Assembly (NCBI GenBank): GCA_032622095.1
Contig: CP136064.1
Span: 195,393,948-195,457,947 of the forward strand
Direction of reading: 5' to 3'
DNA: 64,000 bases
Origin: Siphonodentalium dalli
Lineage: Eukaryota > Mollusca > Scaphopoda > Gadilida > Siphonodentaliidae
Below are positions 36,584-49,249 of this stretch, one piece after another; the stretch's first letter is position 1; every line of letters starts with the position of its first letter. The translations under genes and the position numbers were made by a program. The notes beneath the pieces were generated by a model. The model searched no databases. It saw only the letters and a program-made list of their open reading frames with translations, and was not told the DNA's origin.

Positions 36584-37033
36584 GTTATAAGCAACTAAAT
36601 ACTTGAAATTATGCCCCTTGGCATTTGTGTAGGGAAACTCGAGTCAGCATAAAAAAAATACCGGCAGCTGAATGGTGTATAATATCTTCGGTTGTTTAAT
36701 GTGAAAGAAAAAAGAAATTCATAGGCTATGTTAATTCCTCGGCCATTTGGGTGGGATTGTTCGTCAAGCGGCTACATTGGTCGCCAAATTTGGTAGGGGG
36801 TGGGGGTATTTTTCTATATTAAAATTTTGTGCACAAAAGGGGGTAGTTGTGGAAATGCCAATTTATTTCCAGGAATAAGTATGGTGAGGCACCATTTCTT
36901 TTTTGACAACTTATGTCCGACATGGAGTTCTACACGCAAAAGTATTTAAAGTTTGGCTCAGTAGGGTAATGAATCGTCGGGATGGCTTAACCCTAACACT
37001 GTCGCCTATGGGAAATATTTAGTTGACTGTAAC
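36584..37033 (+). repeat. E1 terminal direct repeat, left
   Basis: It begins GTTATAAGCAACTAAATA and ends TATTTAGTTGACTGTAAC, themselves an 18-bp imperfect inverted repeat. Near its end lies CACTGTCGCCTATGGGAAA, also present in E2. Confidence 0.8.
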
Positions 37034-37928
37034 ATATAGGCAAAAATCGTGTTTTGTGGTATCATCGGCTTGTAGTGCAACGAAGTACAGATTTTGGCCA
37101 CCAATCAAATCAAATCCAAGATTGAACAAAATTAGGGACTTAAAGCGTGTCGAGACGCCCCATAATCTGACAAATTAACCCTTTGCAACAAAATTCAGAT
37201 TTTATGCCAAAAAATGGATGTTTTGTAAAAATGAATTATTTGGAACAGATAGTGCACCTTTAATGTCGAAAAGTTGACAAACGAGCCCAGCAGCCTCTCG
37301 TCGTATTTAGTGATCCGTCTATTCTCGATTTGTTATTTGGAGTGGACCGGGAAATTCTAAGGGACACAGCGAACCCCAGTTTCGAGTCCGAAAAACCGAG
37401 GGGGGTTGGGTAATTCAAGTTACAAATTTGTCATTTCCTTCCATGTAATGAAATGCGACTTTTTTGCGTCTTGAAGACTGTTATTACTGGCACCCAGTTA
37501 CATTGTCAAATCGGCGTTATTATATGTCCCTGTGTGTTTCCCGCGACCAAAACAAACGAGTTTCGACTCGAAAATCGCGCTTTTTGGGTATTTATGTTGT
37601 TTTAAAAAATATTTATGTCAAGTACACTTCACAGCCATACGACTTCTATTAAAAAATAGCACGTTGTCATGTAAAACATAAAACAGGAAAAAAGTGGCTA
37701 GAGTCCCAAATGGTGTGGTGTCTGTTGGGGGTTAAAGTGTAACATAGGTGCTCCGACGAAGTTTTATTTTGCGCCCAATGTCTGGAACAGTGGGGTTAAA
37801 TAAAACCCAATACAGGGAGAAGTGGTGTAGTTCTTGTCTGGAAAGCAGGTTTTTTATTAATATTATGTTTTCTGTGACAATTTGATATATGTTCAAGCAA
37901 AAATCCACACATTTTTGGTTGCGTATAG

Positions 37929-38378
37929 GTTATAAGCAACTAAATACTTGAAATTATACCCCTTGGTATTTGTGTAGGGAAACTCGAGTCAGCATAACAA
38001 AAATACCGACAGCTGAATGGTGTATACTATCTTCGGTTGTTTAATGTGAAAGAAAAAAGAAATTCATAGGCTATGTTAATTCCTCGGCCATTTGTGTGGG
38101 ATTGTTCGTCAAGCGGCTACATTAGTCGCCAAATTTGGTAGGGGGTGGGGGTATTTTTCTATATTAAAATTTTGTGCACAAAAGGGGGTAGTTGTGGAAA
38201 TGCCAATTTATTTCCAGGAATAAGTATGGTGAGGCACCATTTCTTTTTTGACAACTTATGTCCGACATGGAGTTCTACACGCAAAAGTATTTAAAGTTTG
38301 GCTCAGTAGGGTAATGAATCGTCGGGATGGCTTAACCCTAACACTGTCGCCTATGGGAAATATTTAGTTGATTGTAAC
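37929..38378 (+). repeat. E1 terminal direct repeat, right
   Basis: Its length is the same 450 bp as the left copy, with roughly nine scattered differences. Such low divergence implies a recent insertion. Confidence 0.8.
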
Positions 38379-38770
38379 CAATGGGTTCCTCGTGTCTGGC
38401 ATAATATTACCTTAAAACAGTTTGTGTACTTTGCTACGTGTTACAGTTCTCCATATCAGCGTCGCCCTCAAATAGTTAACGCTCTTCATTTTAAAATGCG
38501 TGTTTGTGTCATCCCTTCACTGATAACCATTATATGGTCAAATCCCACACTATCAAACAGTCTTTTTAATAATGGGTTTTCTTACAATTTTGATCTCGTG
38601 ACTAAATGGTTATTATATTACACGCACGAAAGGTAAACAGTCTGTTCAAACGTATTCACCTTAATGGGTTATACATCGCCATACGGGTCTTTGTATACCC
38701 AATTTGATGTAAATTATCAGAAGACAACCTCACCATTTGCACAGTAGGCTCAGAAAATCGGGCAAAGTTA

Positions 38771-40559
38771 TCACCAATAATTACACGAATCTCATGTATG
38801 TCGTTTTAGTAATTCCACAAAATATCCAGCAAACCGAAAACAGTTGATCCAATATATCCAGTAATAATCGGTTTCAATTTCTGATTTCTCAAAGTATTCA
38901 ATCTTTTTCTACCTTCAGCATATTTCCTTCCAGAAGTTCCGTAATTATTATGTTACTCCTCTTAAGATCGAAATGTGTTGTAGTTCTGTTTTGATCTCTC
39001 GACTTATTGTTGACATTTCGACTAAGTCATTGTAAATTTTATGTAGCATTTCATTTATGTAACACTCTGTTACATAGTTTATTCAAGGAAATCCGATGCC
39101 CATAGGCCAATGAAACTAAGTAATGTCTATAGTTTCTTACCATGTGCAAAATTGGCATCCAGTGTTATGCAATCGGTGACTCTAAATTTGCCACCCATAG
39201 TGACCGTTTGAGCTTAAATTTCGATCTAAAAGTATTTAGTTCTTATTATAATATTTATAACAGCCAATCAAAATATGTTTCTAAATTTAGTAGCATAGTG
39301 CACGGACTCAAACTGATCCTTTTCTCTCAGACTCGGATCTGATAAACTAAGTTGATGGATGCTTTAGTTCATATACACAAAAACTCTCTGTTATACAAGG
39401 AGGCATTAAAACATTGGCCACGAAAGGCCTACTATGTGGACAAATGTATATATACTTAATTGATGTATTGTTTTATCGTTCATTCGTATGCATGAACTAT
39501 TTATTAGCATTATTAGTAGAAATATAGTCTAAACTCGCTGGCATATGGAGAAAATAAAGCGCCAATATTGCTTTATTGTTAATAATTTAAATTATTGCAT
39601 CATATATCGCAAATAAACAAGCGAGACAACTCCTCCAAACGCATAAGTTCGTAATATTTCTGAAGCCGCTCACATATGGTGTTTCAAATGACACATTTGG
39701 CATTTACAACTCAGATCAAGCTCGTTATTGTTAACAGTTATCTCATATATAATTAATTTTATTTAGTTGTAAGTTCATTGTATTATGACGTATATATACA
39801 GCGCCCTTTTAGTGGTAAATCACGTATAAACGCTCTTTACAAAGGTTAAACTATTGAGTTTCCACACTCAAATCCACCAACTCACCCGGATTTGTATCCT
39901 GGATTTTTTTCGCGACCCCACCCCTCACCTGTCTGGACTGTACTGACACTAGTGGGGGAATCATTTTAGTTTTTAATTTTGATACATTTTGTGTAATCAC
40001 GGCTTGTGGGTAAATATGAGAACCTCTGTCACTATGTGAACAAACCTAGGCCTGAGCTGTTCTGCATCCTGGTTCTTATTTAACGGCAAAGGTCATAGTC
40101 AATTACACTGAATATGTATATAAACATTCGGCGACTCAAACACTAAGTGGGCCATCAATGCCCAACATCATTTGAATTCATTCCACTAAAGAACTCGCGC
40201 CAGCGGGTGTCGCGTCGGATATAAAGGATTTGGTATTCACTTACCCATGTCCAACGTCAACACATATCTTGAACATAGGGTCACAACTTTTCCCAAACCA
40301 ACTGGTGTCACAATGAACATCTTCTGTGTGGTAGTGTATGAACTTCAGTTTGAAAGATCCACCAGCATTACACACCTTCAAAAGAAATCACGGGACTATA
40401 TTGAATATATATATATATTAACTTATTACTAACTTCATCAGGTAATAGGGAGACCGCAAATCGCGAAATCGAATTGGCGCGAAAATCGGAATTACTATAT
40501 ACATAGGCATCTTATAATTATAAGCAGCATAGACACCGTTCTCGTTACAAATGATCCCA
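38771..40559. other. Stretch without recognisable gene
   Basis: AT-rich sequence with no domain, RNA gene or clear repeat. The longest plus-strand ORF is 66 codons. Confidence 0.5.
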
Positions 40560-41900
40560 AATTACCACGGTGTTTCAGTAGTATATTTAACATTCTGCGA
40601 AAACCCAACTGCGATTAGATGATATAGTAAAGTAATTGGCGAAGATATTAACCCCTGAGGCCATAATGTTATCCTTTTTTCGTATACCCTACGCCATTTC
40701 CGAGTAAAAGGCGCGGTTCTGGCTATAGCTAACAGATATACTCGTCCATACAATTGCTTAATAGATGGTTGACCCATCCAGGATGAACTCACCGCGATTT
40801 ATAGATATACCAATAAGAAATGTTAACCCATTTCTACATTGATTCCGATGCGAAAATCGGTAATATCATGTCCGAGCTGAAAGGCGCCGTCCATGCCATG
40901 CATGGCACCATACATGAGTCCTTCGTATGAAACGAAACGCGATATATGGATACACCTATGATTTCACAAGAAAAAGTAACCAATTTCAGCCATGATATAG
41001 GGTATTTACTATGTGAAATGAGAAACACTAAATGTCTATTCCGGACAGAAAGGCGCCGTCCTGTGGATACCTAACCCTTATCCACCCATAGTATGTTCGA
41101 GATACATTAGCCATGCATCCATATGAATCTAACTGCGATGTGTTGATATACCCATCATTCAACCAGAAAGGTTATGTTAACCCATTACGACCATAACACA
41201 GGGTTTTCACTCTGTTAAATGAGCAAACACTACGTCTATTCTGGGTAGAAAGGCGCCGTCTTGGAGATATCCAACCCCTATTCTGCCTGTTCGAGATTCA
41301 TGAGCCCTCCATATGACACTGCCCGTGATATAAGAAAACCTATCATTCGACAAGAAAAAGTAACCCACTTCGGCTATTACACAGGATATCAACTCTGTCA
41401 AATGATGAAATATTACGTCTATTCCGGGTAGAAAGGCGCCGTCTTTGGATACCTAACCATAAACCTCCATAGTATGCTCGAGATATATAAGCCATCCATA
41501 GTACACTAACCGCGATACGTGGATATACCTATGAATTGACCAGAAACATTAACCCATTTCCGCCTTAATATAGCGTATTTACTGTAAAATGAGTAAAAAC
41601 TACATTTCTGGGTAGAACGTCGCCGTCCTGGGGATACCTAAAGCTTAACCCTCCATTTTATGTACGAGATATATGAGCCCCCCCCCCATAGGAAACTAAC
41701 TGCAGCATATGGATATACCTATGATTCGGCCCTAAAAATTTACACATTTCGGCCATTATATAGTGTATTTACTATGTAAGATGAGAAAACACTACATCTA
41801 TTCCGGATAAACAGGCGCCGCGTTTTGGCGATACATGCCCCCTATCCATTCATATTCGAGATACGTGAACCCTGCATAGGAAACGAACCACGGTACATGC
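40560..41900. repeat. ~185-bp satellite array, about 7 units
   Basis: AAAGGCGCCGTC-type blocks occur at 40706, 40879, 41048, 41248, 41431, 41614 and 41808. Each unit also carries GGATATACCTATGATT, a TAACCCATTTCGGCC-like block and CTATTCCGGGTAGAAAGG. Units differ by about 10-25%. Confidence 0.85.
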
Positions 41901-41914
41901 ATGTATATAATTAT

Positions 41915-42077
41915 GTGTTATATACACAATGTGTTTGTATCGATTAGTGTATCGCGCTCGACGAGGCTAGTTTTCGGGCCATATAGCAATGAGGCGACCT
42001 TGGTCGCTATATGTGGCCACGAAAGCAAGCCGAGTCGCGATACATGAATCGTTACGAATGCAGTGTGTATATAACAC
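41915..42077. repeat. 163-bp imperfect palindrome (MITE)
   Basis: GTGTTATATACACA on the left and TGTGTATATAACAC on the right bound arms meeting at a GCGACCTTGGTCGC centre. The left arm alone recurs at 42636-42682. Confidence 0.75.
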
Positions 42078-42635
42078 GTGTATCTAACATTCGTGTGACA
42101 TAATTCACCACACAAATTACATTTTATGAGTTTAATAAATGCCAAAATCGTTGGATTTGTGTTCGACAATTAGCTTTCTATAAGAGTCAATTCTCCCAAC
42201 CTGTAAATGTATCAGTGTCACACGATTAGCTCGATTTGCTAAATTCTCCCAACCGGCAAGTTCACGCGAATATGCCTAACCCAAATTGCATTCAATTGAC
42301 AAAATCTCTTACACCTCCGTTTTTATATTATTATATATTAATACTCAACAAATATGTATTAGTTACTTTGTGATATGTTTTACCATAGTACAACGATGGG
42401 AGGCAATCAAATAATGTTAAAACCTAGGAACTCTTTGTTTATAGTGCGTAAGAATATACGTTGAAATGTTGCTTTGATTTGTCACACGATTGATGAGACG
42501 TCAGTTCATTCATGATTTTGAACTAGTCAATGACGTAATGCGCGCATTGAGGCTTGTGTCGCAACTGTCGTATGATATAATTGTTTTTTTTTATCGCCAA
42601 TTTGTTATCGCCAATTTTATCAGGGAATTTCATAG

Positions 42636-42682
42636 GTGTTATATACACAATGTGTTTGAACAGATTCGTGTAACGCGACGAG
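42636..42682. repeat. Half copy of the 41915 MITE
   Basis: GTGTTATATACACAATGTG and the following CGACGAGG-rich text match the left arm of the palindrome at 41915. It abuts the truncated end of the piggyBac remnant. Confidence 0.6.
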
Positions 42683-42689
42683 GCCCGTT

Positions 42690-43236
42690 TTCGTGAAGAC
42701 GGTCGTCATTTGACCAGTATTCTTAAAGTTTGGGTAAGACATGTACTCCCATTATGACATTCATTGGTATGTGTGCCCTAATTTCCTCTGCTGATGTATT
42801 ACACCAATAACTGTCAGATTGTCCACAAGCTGGCTGCGATTGTTCGAAAAGCAAATATGTTTGGTCAGCAATAATGCCGAAATACGACTCATCGAAGAAA
42901 TTCTGAACAAAATCAACAAGCGTCATTTTCTTCGATGACAGCTGATAGTAACTGTGGCCCATGATTCTGACTAAACTCCGTACAAGTTAGCTTCTTTATT
43001 ATGTTATGGTTACGCGATATGGACAAGGTTATTAAAGGCTGATCGTCTTCCGAATCAAATTCAGAAAGACATTGTGAATTCGAGTCCAAATCACTACATA
43101 CTATATCACTGTTATCACTTTCTGAGCCACTATCGAACTCATATCCCGAACCGATATCGCTCATGCCACTGAACCTTGACAACTGACATGTCCCGACCGG
43201 ACAGCAATCTGCACTACTAATTATGGTGGATGACAC
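42690..43236 (-). pseudogene. piggyBac-like transposase, N-terminal remnant
   Basis: The first frame (43236-42913) is an acidic Ser/Asp-rich N-terminus, usual for piggyBac transposases. A second frame (42962-42723) continues with LVDFVQNFFDE, then SAEEIRAHIPMNVIMGVHVLP, matching the DDE_Tnp_1_7 start (DFF..FF, EEI..F....I.MG...LP). One frameshift lies near 42950. A TAA at the end of LPKL is followed in frame by EYWSNDD, which matches the next conserved block. The catalytic DDD region is missing; the gene stops where the MITE half copy begins. Confidence 0.75.
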
Positions 43237-43344
43237 ATCTTGATATTTTTCGGCTTTATCTGCACTTAAGGGACAGTTTATGTTGGCGTTAGCCCACTAA
43301 CAAACCAGTCGTACTGGTCTGCGTAATACAAGTCCGAAGAAAAA

Positions 43345-45147
43345 ATAATAGAGACCTTTCGCATCCTCACGTTTACGATTACGAATACGGATAGCTATTC
43401 GTAGTCGTAAGTCTATCCGTATGGCCAAAAAGTCCTTTCGCAAAACGATTACGCGTAAGAGTTTTGACGAACACGTACGATCATTATTTCGTACCACCTT
43501 TACAACTCAAAGCGTGTGTTTGGTATACAGTCCCTTAATACTTCACTTATCGTCTCATTTGCAACAATGCGATAATATTGTTAATATTGTCAATAATTCG
43601 ACCAGTCACAACGTACGACCCGGGATTCTCGTGATATATTGTGGCAATACAGGTATAAATGCCAGGTCATATATGTGGTGGAAATTCAGTTCGTTGTTAG
43701 CATGGATGACCAGATAGACGTTATGCTGATGGGGAAGAGGGTTCCTGAATTTGGACCTCACATCAACCACGACGCCATCGTACAAGCCCCCTCAAGTCCG
43801 CGAGTTGATTTCAATGCGATTTCGGCTTCACCTCTTTGGGTATAGGAAATCCGACATAAGGTTGGTGAGCTCGCTGGTGTGCATCACTTCTGAGTTGTTA
43901 CTACCAAATCGAAACAAAGTCGACACGGTAGAAGCGATGTGCATCAAGTTGCTTTTTTGTCAGATATTTGACAAACCGGCAAAATTTCGTTGAACAAAAT
44001 GTTGATAAATAACAGGTTTTGGGCAATTTTATAATATAGTTGACTGTGCATGGTTAGCATTAATTTTGAGCAATTACGCGATTCTGATAACAGAAGCGGC
44101 ATTTAAACAAAAAATTGTTGTTGGAATCTGATGATATGGGGACATCTAATCGGATTGAGTACCTTTAAATTCCGCATTTGTGCGTGTTTTTTAAATTAAA
44201 ATTAAATGCAAAGAACAAACCTGACAGAGACTGCTGAACTCTGGTGATGTCGGTGGGTGTGCCAAATATTCTTTTAGTTACGGTTCAGGAGCAGAAATCA
44301 CTACTTACCAGTTGAATCGGGATCCAGGGTAGGTTCAGATTACTCAGACAGAGTACTTTATGTAACTTAGAACTCGGTTATGAATTCCATGTAATTTAAA
44401 AATCGGTTATGAATTCCCTGTAATTTTAAAATGCCCTGCATTACAGATTCTACGAGAGAGATATATAAAACCCAACTTCTACCGAAAACCGAATATTATT
44501 AAATTGAATGAACTATTCAATTCGGGGAAGGGCAAGAGAACACAAAATCTTTCACTATTCATTAATTGGGTTATGCCATTATTTAGGCTCTCCTGTAGTG
44601 AGGCATTCTATAACTGCACACGTTAGGACACCACCATGGGTTGTTGAATTAAATAATTGTTGAATTTCACTATATATTGTGTACTATCTTGCACATAATA
44701 ATCACTCAAAACTCCCCATGCATCGCACACTATATACTTTATTTTTGGCGACTGGTTTCATAGTGCACTCCTCTTACTGTAAAGTTTTCTGTCGCAGCCA
44801 GCGATGGCTTTCCGTTGTGAATAGCGATCTTATTTCGCGGGAAGCTCGTGATTCACGACGACGAGTACAGTGATTGACAATCTAAACAGCATATCGAGGT
44901 CGTAGCTCAATACAACTGGATGGTTTACATGATATACATATACAGTCTCGAACGGAGTAAAGTGATATATTGCAGAAAATAAATTTCAGTTTGTTATTTG
45001 AGCTTATTAGAAACCATGAAATCGTAACCGTCATTACGGATAGTAAAATACGAGAATGATTAGAAAGTAAACAAAGGTTGGTGACGTAGTACCCTATCCG
45101 TATCCGTAATCGTAAACGTGAGTTTTGCGAAAGGTCTCTATTATCTG
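43345..45147. mobile_element. TIR element G (1.8 kb)
   Basis: ATAATAGAGACCTTTCGCA on the left is complemented by TGCGAAAGGTCTCTATTAT on the right, and inside both is CACGTTTACGATTACG followed by ATACGGATAG. The left end contains a palindrome centred on TAGCTA, as in element F. ORFs inside (43421-43993) show no domain I recognise. Confidence 0.65.
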
Positions 45148-45616
45148 AACCAAACGACGGGTTAAATCCTTCGGGGAAAAAATCACTCTCCCCCACCAGT
45201 CGCCATATTGAAACTAAAGACAAAACAATTGAACACTGGGAAGGCCTTTGCACATTTAATTTCATTCATAAATTATTAACTTTCTTATTTGCAAATCGCA
45301 AAAGAACGTGCTGATTATCGGGTGGTAAATAGGGCTGGTTTTGGCGTGACGTTGTGGGCATATCGCATTTCATTACATGCTTGTTCCCAGAAGTACAGTA
45401 CTATTGCTGTTCCATATTTACAAATACGTATGGAACGTACGTTCCATACGCATCTCGACGTTAAGTGACGTACATGACGTTCGCTCAACCATGAAACAGG
45501 AACTATAAAATAAAAGCATCATCGCACGTGACAAAACACGCCCTCTATGTGCCTAAATAAACCTTCTAAGTCTGTATTTTTAATGCACGGATTCTAGGAC
45601 GCGAAGTGTGTAATAA

Positions 45617-45746
45617 ACACAGAACGACACGATGTGTAAATGGGTTTGTCGATACGGCACTCGTGCTGTCGCGGAAGGATAGAACTCGAGGCGACAGCAC
45701 TCGTGCCGTATCGACAAACCCATTTACACATCGTGTCGTTCTGTGT
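45617..45746. repeat. Long hairpin, 56-bp arms
   Basis: Arms 45617-45672 and 45691-45746 match at 54 of 56 positions across an 18-nt loop. The arms begin ACACAGAACGACACG. Such a near-perfect stem is either a very young MITE or under selection. Confidence 0.85.
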
Positions 45747-45759
45747 ATTTACTGGCGCC

Positions 45760-46345
45760 GAGGTCACACTGAGATAAACTCTCAACGATACTGTTTTTGC
45801 ATCTCGCATCAAAACTTTGATGAATGACGAATACATTTTATGCAGTGTACTCAAATAAAATATTTGTTCATATACATGGTCTTGTGAAGAATGAGTAACA
45901 ATCAATATATATTAAAACAGTTTTATGTAAGAACACCCAGAACAAGCCGGCGTCCCCAGTAACAGCAGCATGGCGTCTTGTCTTCGTCAGTCAAATCGTG
46001 ATAGTGGTTGTTGTTACATTTGGATGCATCATAACTCATATGAATCATAACTCAAAACAAACAAGTCAAAACTAGGCTACATTGGATGACTGCACACAGT
46101 CGCAGTAGTACGTTATTTATTGTCAACTTGAAAATAGCACCGCCGCTTCTCAGATTTCGTTTTATTGCGATGTTATCGTGAAATGTCGATTAAATTCTAC
46201 AAAATTCAGCACGAAACACCATAAAACATAAACATTAATAATTGAACATATTATATTTCATTGTTTACATTAAAAAACAAGGGAATTTATTATGTTATAA
46301 TGCAATATTTTTTTTGTAAACTATGACGGAAAACAGAAAAACCCC
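45760..46345. other. Stretch without recognisable gene
   Basis: No coding domain or repeat was recognised between the hairpin and the minisatellite. Confidence 0.5.
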
Positions 46346-47391
46346 GGGCGGTCTGCGTGAAACACGGCCGGGCGTTCCTGTGCGGACTGCGTGATACACA
46401 GCCGGGAGTTCCTGTGCGGTCTGTGTGATACACAGCCGGGCGTTCCTGTGCGGTCTGTGTGATACACAGCCGGGAGTTCATGGGCGGTCTGCGTGATACA
46501 CAGCCGGGCGTTCCTGGGCGGTCTGCGTGATACACGGTCGGGCGTTCATGTGCGGACTGCGTGATACACAGCCTGGCGTCATGTGCGGCCTGCGTGATAC
46601 ACAGCCGGGCGTTCCTGTGCGGTCTGCGTGATACACAGACTGGCGTCATGTGCGGCCTGCGTGATACACAGCCGGGCGTTCCTGTGCGGTCTGCGTGATA
46701 CACAGCCGGGAGTTCCTGTGAAGTCTGCGTGATACACAGCCGGGCGTTCCTGCGCGGTCTGCGTGATACACAACCGGGCGTTCCTGTGAAGTCTGCGCGA
46801 TACACAGCCGGGCGTTCCTGCGTGGTCTGCGTGATACACAGCCGGGCGTTCCTGGGCGGTTTGCGTGATACACAGCCGGTCGTTCCTGTACGTTCTGCGT
46901 GAAACACTGCCGGGCGTTTCTGGGCGGTCCCCGCGATACACGACCGAGCGTTCCTGTGCGGTCTGCGTGATACACAGCCGGTCGTTCCTGTGTGGTCTGC
47001 GTGATACACGGCCGGGCGTTCCTGGGCGGTCTGCGTGATACACGATCGGGCGTTCCTGGGCGGTCTGCGTGATACACGGCCGGGCGTTCCTGGGCGGTTT
47101 GCGTGATACACGGCTGTGCGGTCTGCGTGATACACCGTCGGGCGTTCCTGGTGGTCTACGTGATACACAGCCGGGCGTTCCTGTGCGGTCTGCGTGACAC
47201 ACAGCCGGGCGTTCCTGATCGGTCTGCGTGATATACGGCTGGTCGTTCCTGTGCGGTCTGTGTGATACACAGCGGGCGTTGCTGTGCGGTCTGCGTGATA
47301 TACGGTCAAGATTTCCTGAGCGGTCTGCGTGATACACGACCGGGCATTCCTGTGCGGTCTGCGTGATACGCAGTCGGACGTTCCCGGGCGC
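46346..47391. repeat. GC-rich 34-bp minisatellite, about 31 copies
   Basis: The unit reads CGGTCTGCGTGATACACAGC followed by CGGGCGTTCCTGTG. It is markedly more GC-rich than its surroundings. Because 34 is not a multiple of three and the unit lacks stops on the minus strand, all three minus frames stay open (339, 252 and 143 codons) and cycle through the same peptides every 102 bp. These are not treated as genes. Confidence 0.92.
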
Positions 47392-48833
47392 TACGAACGT
47401 TAAAGGGTTAAATCAGTACCACCGCCAGGTGAATCACTTCATCCGATTTTGTTCCACCACCTTTTGCCTGAGCGAAGGTAGCGCATAATGTTCCCCATAT
47501 ATAATCCACAGTAGTCCGACCGCCAGGTCACGGATGCGTGTTTTGGCGTATAAAGTTTTTTTCTCTGCGGATTTTGTAAATTCAGGTATCCGACATCAAG
47601 ATTTTATCGGCTGGCCATCTGTCAGCCTTGAGAATTTTTTTTTATAGCGCCCTAAAAAGTATACCCCCCCCCCCCCATTTTTTCCCCAGACGTAAAACCA
47701 GTAACTTGGAATTTGTTGCAAATTCACATGACTAATCTAGTAAAATGTATATATTTTCATGAAGCTAAGACATAATGACACTAGTTTGGGCCAAAATTGA
47801 AACTCACCATCCAAGATGGCCACCAAAATGGCCGCCGGTAGTTGAAAATATGACATTTTTTCAAAAATATCTTCTAGATCAGTTGATGCTGTTTGGAACT
47901 GGTTCAGTAAAATGACTTTATTTTGTATTTTGTATATTAACTGATCATTGGAGCAATTAAATATGCAATTATTGGGGTCCTATCCACTTGTGATCCCTCA
48001 AAAATTCGATTTTACAGAACGCGTTATATAATTTCACCAAAAAATCACAATTGGGATTCTAGTCATATTTCAACAAGAAATGAACAGAAGGTTGCAATTA
48101 AGTGAGGCATACCATTACCTATGAATATTCCAACTCACTGGAACCAAAATTCTTACTTTGGCTCAAAATGGCTGCCAAAATGGCCGTCAAAATATGGAAA
48201 AATGGTAAATATCGCCCTAGGGTGTCCTGCAATCGCTTACAAGTTGTGGTTGATGTACAAAATTGGCTATTATGCCTTCTATACATTGAATACTAACATG
48301 TCTGCCGCACCATGGTTAATTGTTACTGTTGCCACCACTGACATCACCAAAACTATTGGACGTTTCTCTCAAAAACTTGACATAAATATCGGCAAAAATT
48401 AACTTTTCAGGTTTGGACCATTTTTCTAGTAATGTAATTATCTTTGGATTTAAAGGTGTTTATTGTATTGGTCTATCTTAAATGTGTCACACTACGGTGT
48501 TTATAGAACAAATTGCTCAAGATGGCTTCCAATATGGCAACCAAATTGGTAATAATTTTTTTTTTTTACATATATCATTATAACATTATATATATAACAT
48601 TATTCTCTGCGTTATCCGAAAATGTAACAAATTGTGACTCACTTGGTTATTATACGTGTTAGTTAATTAACTGACAACTAAATGTTCTATTATGGTTGTC
48701 CCAGTTCCGTATGGGGCATGACAAATTTATTTTAAAGTATGGAATTTTGCGGAGAACCTCTTTTGTGATTCTGACCATATTATTGAAAGGAAATGGGCAG
48801 AACTTTGAGACGGAACTGAGATGAACCATAATA

Positions 48834-49173
48834 CCCTTCACCGTGGTGTATTTGCCGTTCAGCCGTGGTGTCAGAGTTTGTAACTGCAGTTGAGCACCGT
48901 GGCCGAACGGCATGTACACTGCGGCCAAACGGCAAGTACACCTTGGCCGAAAGGCAACTACAACGCGGCCGAATGGCATGCACACCGTGGTTAGATTTCT
49001 GGTTTGTATCAGTTTAATGAACGTACACCGTGGCAACTACACTATGGCTGAATGGGAGGTACACCGCGGCCCAACTGTAGTTAGCCGGTGGAACTGCGGT
49101 GTAGTAGCATTTCGGCCGCGGTGGCAACGCTAACCACACCTCGGTTAAGTGGACACTTGTTTTGTCCAGCAGG
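48834..49173. mobile_element. Nested repeat element n1 inside C
   Basis: A 340-bp insertion interrupts the left arm between ACCATAATA and TATGTGGCTCTTC, which are contiguous in the right arm near 51250. It is made of degenerate CGGCCGAACGGCAAGTACAC words and ends in AAGTGGACACTTGTTTTGTC. Confidence 0.75.
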
Positions 49174-49249
49174 TATGTGGCTCTTCTGTTCCATTATGAT
49201 AAACCAATATCAACTGGATACAGGATGGATGCCAAGATGGTAGCCAGGG

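Larger units (their letters stand above)
36584..38378. mobile_element. Terminal-direct-repeat element E1 (1.8 kb)
   Basis: Two 450-bp direct repeats (about 98% identical by eye) flank an 895-bp interior with no recognisable coding. The word CAATGGGTT occurs on both sides (36578-36586 and 38379-38387), consistent with a 6-9-bp target duplication. The neighbouring tandem-repeat copy near 36155 (GAAATCAAGGGATTCCTC) approximates the empty site. A short non-autonomous LTR retroelement is the simplest reading, but the ends are GT..AC rather than TG..CA. Confidence 0.7.

Noticed and set aside
46290-47337. 339- and 252-codon minus-strand ORFs
   Set aside because: Pure translation of the 34-bp minisatellite in different frames, without any recognisable protein context.
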